Below are positions 13,656 to 15,944 of a stretch of DNA of 15,944 nt, piece after piece. The notes below the pieces were generated by a model that had not been told where the DNA came from, searched no databases, and saw nothing but the letters and a program-made list of their open reading frames with translations. The DNA comes from JANNXY01 sp039795755 (lineage in GTDB: Bacteria; Patescibacteriota; Minisyncoccia; Phycocordibacterales; CAIZIN01), in the NCBI GenBank assembly GCA_039795755.1, contig JBDKLF010000008.1:1-15944 (forward strand). Reading direction: 5' to 3'. The position numbers and the translations under genes were made by a program. Position 1 is the stretch's first letter; every line of letters starts with the position of its first letter.

Positions 13656-15353
13656 ATGGCAAGAATACGTGTACTCCTTATATGCTTCATCTTGGTATTT
13701 GTACTTATTGCTGCCAAGCTCTATATCGTGCAGGTGGTTCGTGGTGACGAATATGCAGAACGTGCAGATCATCAATATGTAAGTCCTGCATCGTCACTCT
13801 TTGATCGTGGATCAATATTCTTCACTGCACGAGATGGTTCTGAGATCGCTGCGGCAGGTCTCAAGACGGGATATATCATTGCAGTTAATCCTACTCGTGT
13901 GACTGATGCAGATAGTCTATGTAAGACCATAACTGATACGGTGGCTGATATTACGTATGATGATTGTTATGCAAAGGCGACAAAAGCAAAAGACCCGTAC
14001 GAAGAAATTGCTCGCAAAGTAGAAGAAAGTAAAGCGGTAAGTATTGATGACAAAGATATACCAGGAATTTCTATTTATAAGGAACGTTGGAGATATTATC
14101 CTGGTGAATCAACCGCAGCACAATTGTTAGGATTCCTCTCACACAAAGGTGATAAGCTCGGCGCATATTATGGACTCGAAGCGCAATATGATGAAGTTCT
14201 CTCACGCAACAGTAGTAGTATGTATTCTAATTTCTTCACGCAGATTATCTATGGAATACAAAAGAATATTGTTGATCAAAAGAGTCTCGAAGGTGATGTG
14301 GTGACCTCTATCGAACCAACCGTACAGGGATATCTCGAAGATGCAATCAAGAAAGTGCAAGACACCTGGTCATCTGATGGTACGGGAGGAATCATTATCG
14401 ATCCAACTGATGGTAAGGTCTATGCAATGGCATGGTATCCGACCTTTGACCTCAATGACACCAAGGAGGTGAGTGATGTAGATCTCTTTAGTAATCCACT
14501 TGTTCAAAATGTCTACGAGATGGGATCGATTGTGAAGCCACTTACGGTCGCTGCAGGACTTGATGCGGGAGTAATTACTCCAACAACTACCTACAATGAC
14601 ACTGGCTCAGCAACCTATGACAAGAAGACGATTTATAACTTCGACAAGAAAGCACGAAATGTGATTGATATTCAGACTGCTTTGAGCAAGTCACTCAACG
14701 TTGGTATGGCGCATATTGTAGAGCTCTTGGGGCGAGATACCTTTACTGATTATTTCAAGAAGTTGGGTATCGGTGAGACTACAGGAATCGATGTGCCGTA
14801 TGAAGCATCACCGCTGGTAAAGAACTTCTTTGAGAGTAAGAAAATGATTGAGCCGGTGACTGCATCATTCGGTCAGGGAATTGCACTCACTCCTATTGGT
14901 ATTACTCGTGCACTCTCGACACTTGCAAATGGTGGTTATCTCATCACTCCACATGTTGCAGAGCAGATCAATTACAAAGTAGGAGTAAGTAAAGATGTGG
15001 AACCACCAAAGGGTGAACAGGTACTCAAGAAAGAGACTTCAGAGACGATTACTCGAATGCTGGTAAATGTAGTTGATAATGCATTGCTTAATGGAAAGAT
15101 TAAGCATGATCATTATGCAATCGCAGCAAAGACCGGAACTGCTCAGATGGCTGATCCAAGTGGGGGATATTATGCAGATCGATATTTACATTCATTTTTT
15201 GGATATTTCCCTGCATACAATCCACGATTCTTAGTCTTCCTCTTCACTGTATATCCGAAGGGAGTAGATTATGCATCAAATACCCTCACTGAGCCATTTA
15301 ACACAATTACTGATTTTTTGATAAGCTATTATAATCTTCCACCAGATAGATAA
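13656..15353 (+). CDS. ftsI: Septal class B penicillin-binding protein FtsI (PBP3)
   Basis: A 565-residue peptidoglycan D,D-transpeptidase of the division septum. One N-terminal membrane helix (about residues 4-22), then the pedestal domain with F-D-R-G-S-I-F near 50, then the transpeptidase domain with catalytic S291-I-V-K294, S346-L-N348 and K492-T-G494. The P-x-Q/P-I-G-I-T-R-A segment is typical of FtsI. Position after rsmH and ftsL supports the septal rather than the elongation role; the other class B enzyme sits with mreBC. There is no C-terminal PASTA domain. The gene lies 14 bases after ftsL and 4 bases before the Mur ligase. Confidence 0.94.
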   Translation: MARIRVLLICFILVFVLIAAKLYIVQVVRGDEYAERADHQYVSPASSLFDRGSIFFTARDGSEIAAAGLKTGYIIAVNPTRVTDADSLCKTITDTVADITYDDCYAKATKAKDPYEEIARKVEESKAVSIDDKDIPGISIYKERWRYYPGESTAAQLLGFLSHKGDKLGAYYGLEAQYDEVLSRNSSSMYSNFFTQIIYGIQKNIVDQKSLEGDVVTSIEPTVQGYLEDAIKKVQDTWSSDGTGGIIIDPTDGKVYAMAWYPTFDLNDTKEVSDVDLFSNPLVQNVYEMGSIVKPLTVAAGLDAGVITPTTTYNDTGSATYDKKTIYNFDKKARNVIDIQTALSKSLNVGMAHIVELLGRDTFTDYFKKLGIGETTGIDVPYEASPLVKNFFESKKMIEPVTASFGQGIALTPIGITRALSTLANGGYLITPHVAEQINYKVGVSKDVEPPKGEQVLKKETSETITRMLVNVVDNALLNGKIKHDHYAIAAKTGTAQMADPSGGYYADRYLHSFFGYFPAYNPRFLVFLFTVYPKGVDYASNTLTEPFNTITDFLISYYNLPPDR

Positions 15354-15357
15354 TCAT

Positions 15358-15944
15358 ATGAAAACACTTTTCAAACACCTCATTACCAAAGCTCTCGAAT
15401 GGGAGTCAAAGATCCTTATCAAACGCCTCAAGCCGCGTATTATTGCTGTATCAGGAAGTGTGGGTAAGACTTCTACCAAAGATGCCCTCTATACCGCACT
15501 TACGCCCTTTGCGACGGTGCGCAAGAGTGACAAGAGCTTCAATAGTGAGATTGGTATTCCGCTCACTATTCTCGGACTTCCAAATGCATGGAACAATCCT
15601 CTCAAATGGATTGTGAATGTATTCAAGGGATTGGGTTACGCATTATTGCTCAAGGAATATCCCAAGTATCTCGTGCTCGAAGTGGGATCAGATCGTCCAG
15701 GTGACATCGCTCGTGTGGCAGCATGGCTTCCAGTGTATGTTGCAGTACTCACACGATTGCCTGATACACCAGTGCATGTTGAATTCTTCAAAGATGGTCA
15801 TGAAGTAAACGAAGAAGATAAGAAAATACTCAAAGCACTTACCAAAGACGGAATCATTATTATGAATGCCGATGATGCAGAGATGGCAGACATTCCTTCT
15901 CGTTATCCAGCACACACCAAGGTAAGTTATGGATTCTCAGCAGA
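15358..15944 (+). CDS. murF: MurF-like Mur ligase lacking the usual N-terminal domain (3' partial)
   Basis: The frame is open from ATG 15358 to the window end, 195 full codons. Residues 33-39 are the ATP-binding G-S-V-G-K-T-S loop; further on are N-S-E-I-G-I-P-L-T-I-L-G and E-V-G-S-D-R-P-G-D-I, patterns of MurF, the ligase that adds D-Ala-D-Ala to UDP-MurNAc-tripeptide. In E. coli MurF the P-loop lies near residue 107 after a UDP-binding domain; here only about 30 residues precede it, replaced by an amphipathic K-x-L-I-K-R-L-K-P-R lead. The gene follows ftsI by 4 bases. The frame cannot simply start earlier because ftsI occupies that sequence. MurF is the best name, but another Mur-type ligase is possible; central and C-terminal domains are outside the window. 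Confidence 0.8.
   Translation, partial: MKTLFKHLITKALEWESKILIKRLKPRIIAVSGSVGKTSTKDALYTALTPFATVRKSDKSFNSEIGIPLTILGLPNAWNNPLKWIVNVFKGLGYALLLKEYPKYLVLEVGSDRPGDIARVAAWLPVYVAVLTRLPDTPVHVEFFKDGHEVNEEDKKILKALTKDGIIIMNADDAEMADIPSRYPAHTKVSYGFSA

Overview
The window is a stretch of bacterial chromosome, moderately AT-rich, with every recognisable gene on the + strand and packed almost end to end. The gene content points to the Candidate Phyla Radiation (Patescibacteria), most likely a Parcubacteria-type genome. The evidence is a large Thr/Ser-rich fibronectin-III surface protein ending in two peptidoglycan-binding-like domains, a class I lysyl-tRNA synthetase, a prolyl-tRNA synthetase without an editing insertion, a stand-alone CsaA, a very short membrane protein in the mreD position, and a MurF-like ligase lacking the usual N-terminal domain. 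The lineage is inferred from content and style; no rRNA gene is present to confirm it. The code looks standard: TGA ends rsmH at a natural C-terminus and TAA dominates the other stops.

Layout. (1) 1-2780: 3' part of a giant secreted FN3-repeat protein. (2) 2820-5870: LapA-like membrane protein, RseP-type site-2 protease, CsaA-type tRNA-binding protein and ProRS. (3) 5898-9663: the elongation (rod) cluster mreB, mreC, a short mreD-like gene and a class B PBP (PBP2/MrdA type), joined by overlaps or near-zero gaps. (4) 9734-11779: greA and class I lysS, headed by a good sigma70-type promoter and closed by a strong intrinsic terminator. (5) 11828-11955: a regulatory region with a perfect DnaA-box 9-mer, an extended -10 promoter and a 10-bp-phased array of MraZ boxes. 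(6) 11956-15944: the start of a division and cell wall (dcw) cluster: mraZ, rsmH, ftsL-like, ftsI, and murF-like running off the right edge.

Functionally, the window joins the two peptidoglycan-building programmes. The MreBCD/PBP2 set directs lateral wall growth. The MraZ-controlled dcw operon supplies the septal transpeptidase and its FtsL-type partner plus a Mur ligase. Two aminoacyl-tRNA synthetases and GreA are interspersed. The FN3 protein probably sits on the wall these enzymes make.

Most of the window is ordinary housekeeping DNA for this kind of genome and I see no CRISPR array, phage, transposon, tRNA or defence system. The points most worth following are the MraZ operator layout (four phased boxes overlapping the -10 plus an inverted box beside the start codon), the probable leaderless promoter of proS, the reduced MreD and MurF proteins, the near-absence of Shine-Dalgarno sequences, and the mosaic duplications inside the surface protein gene.
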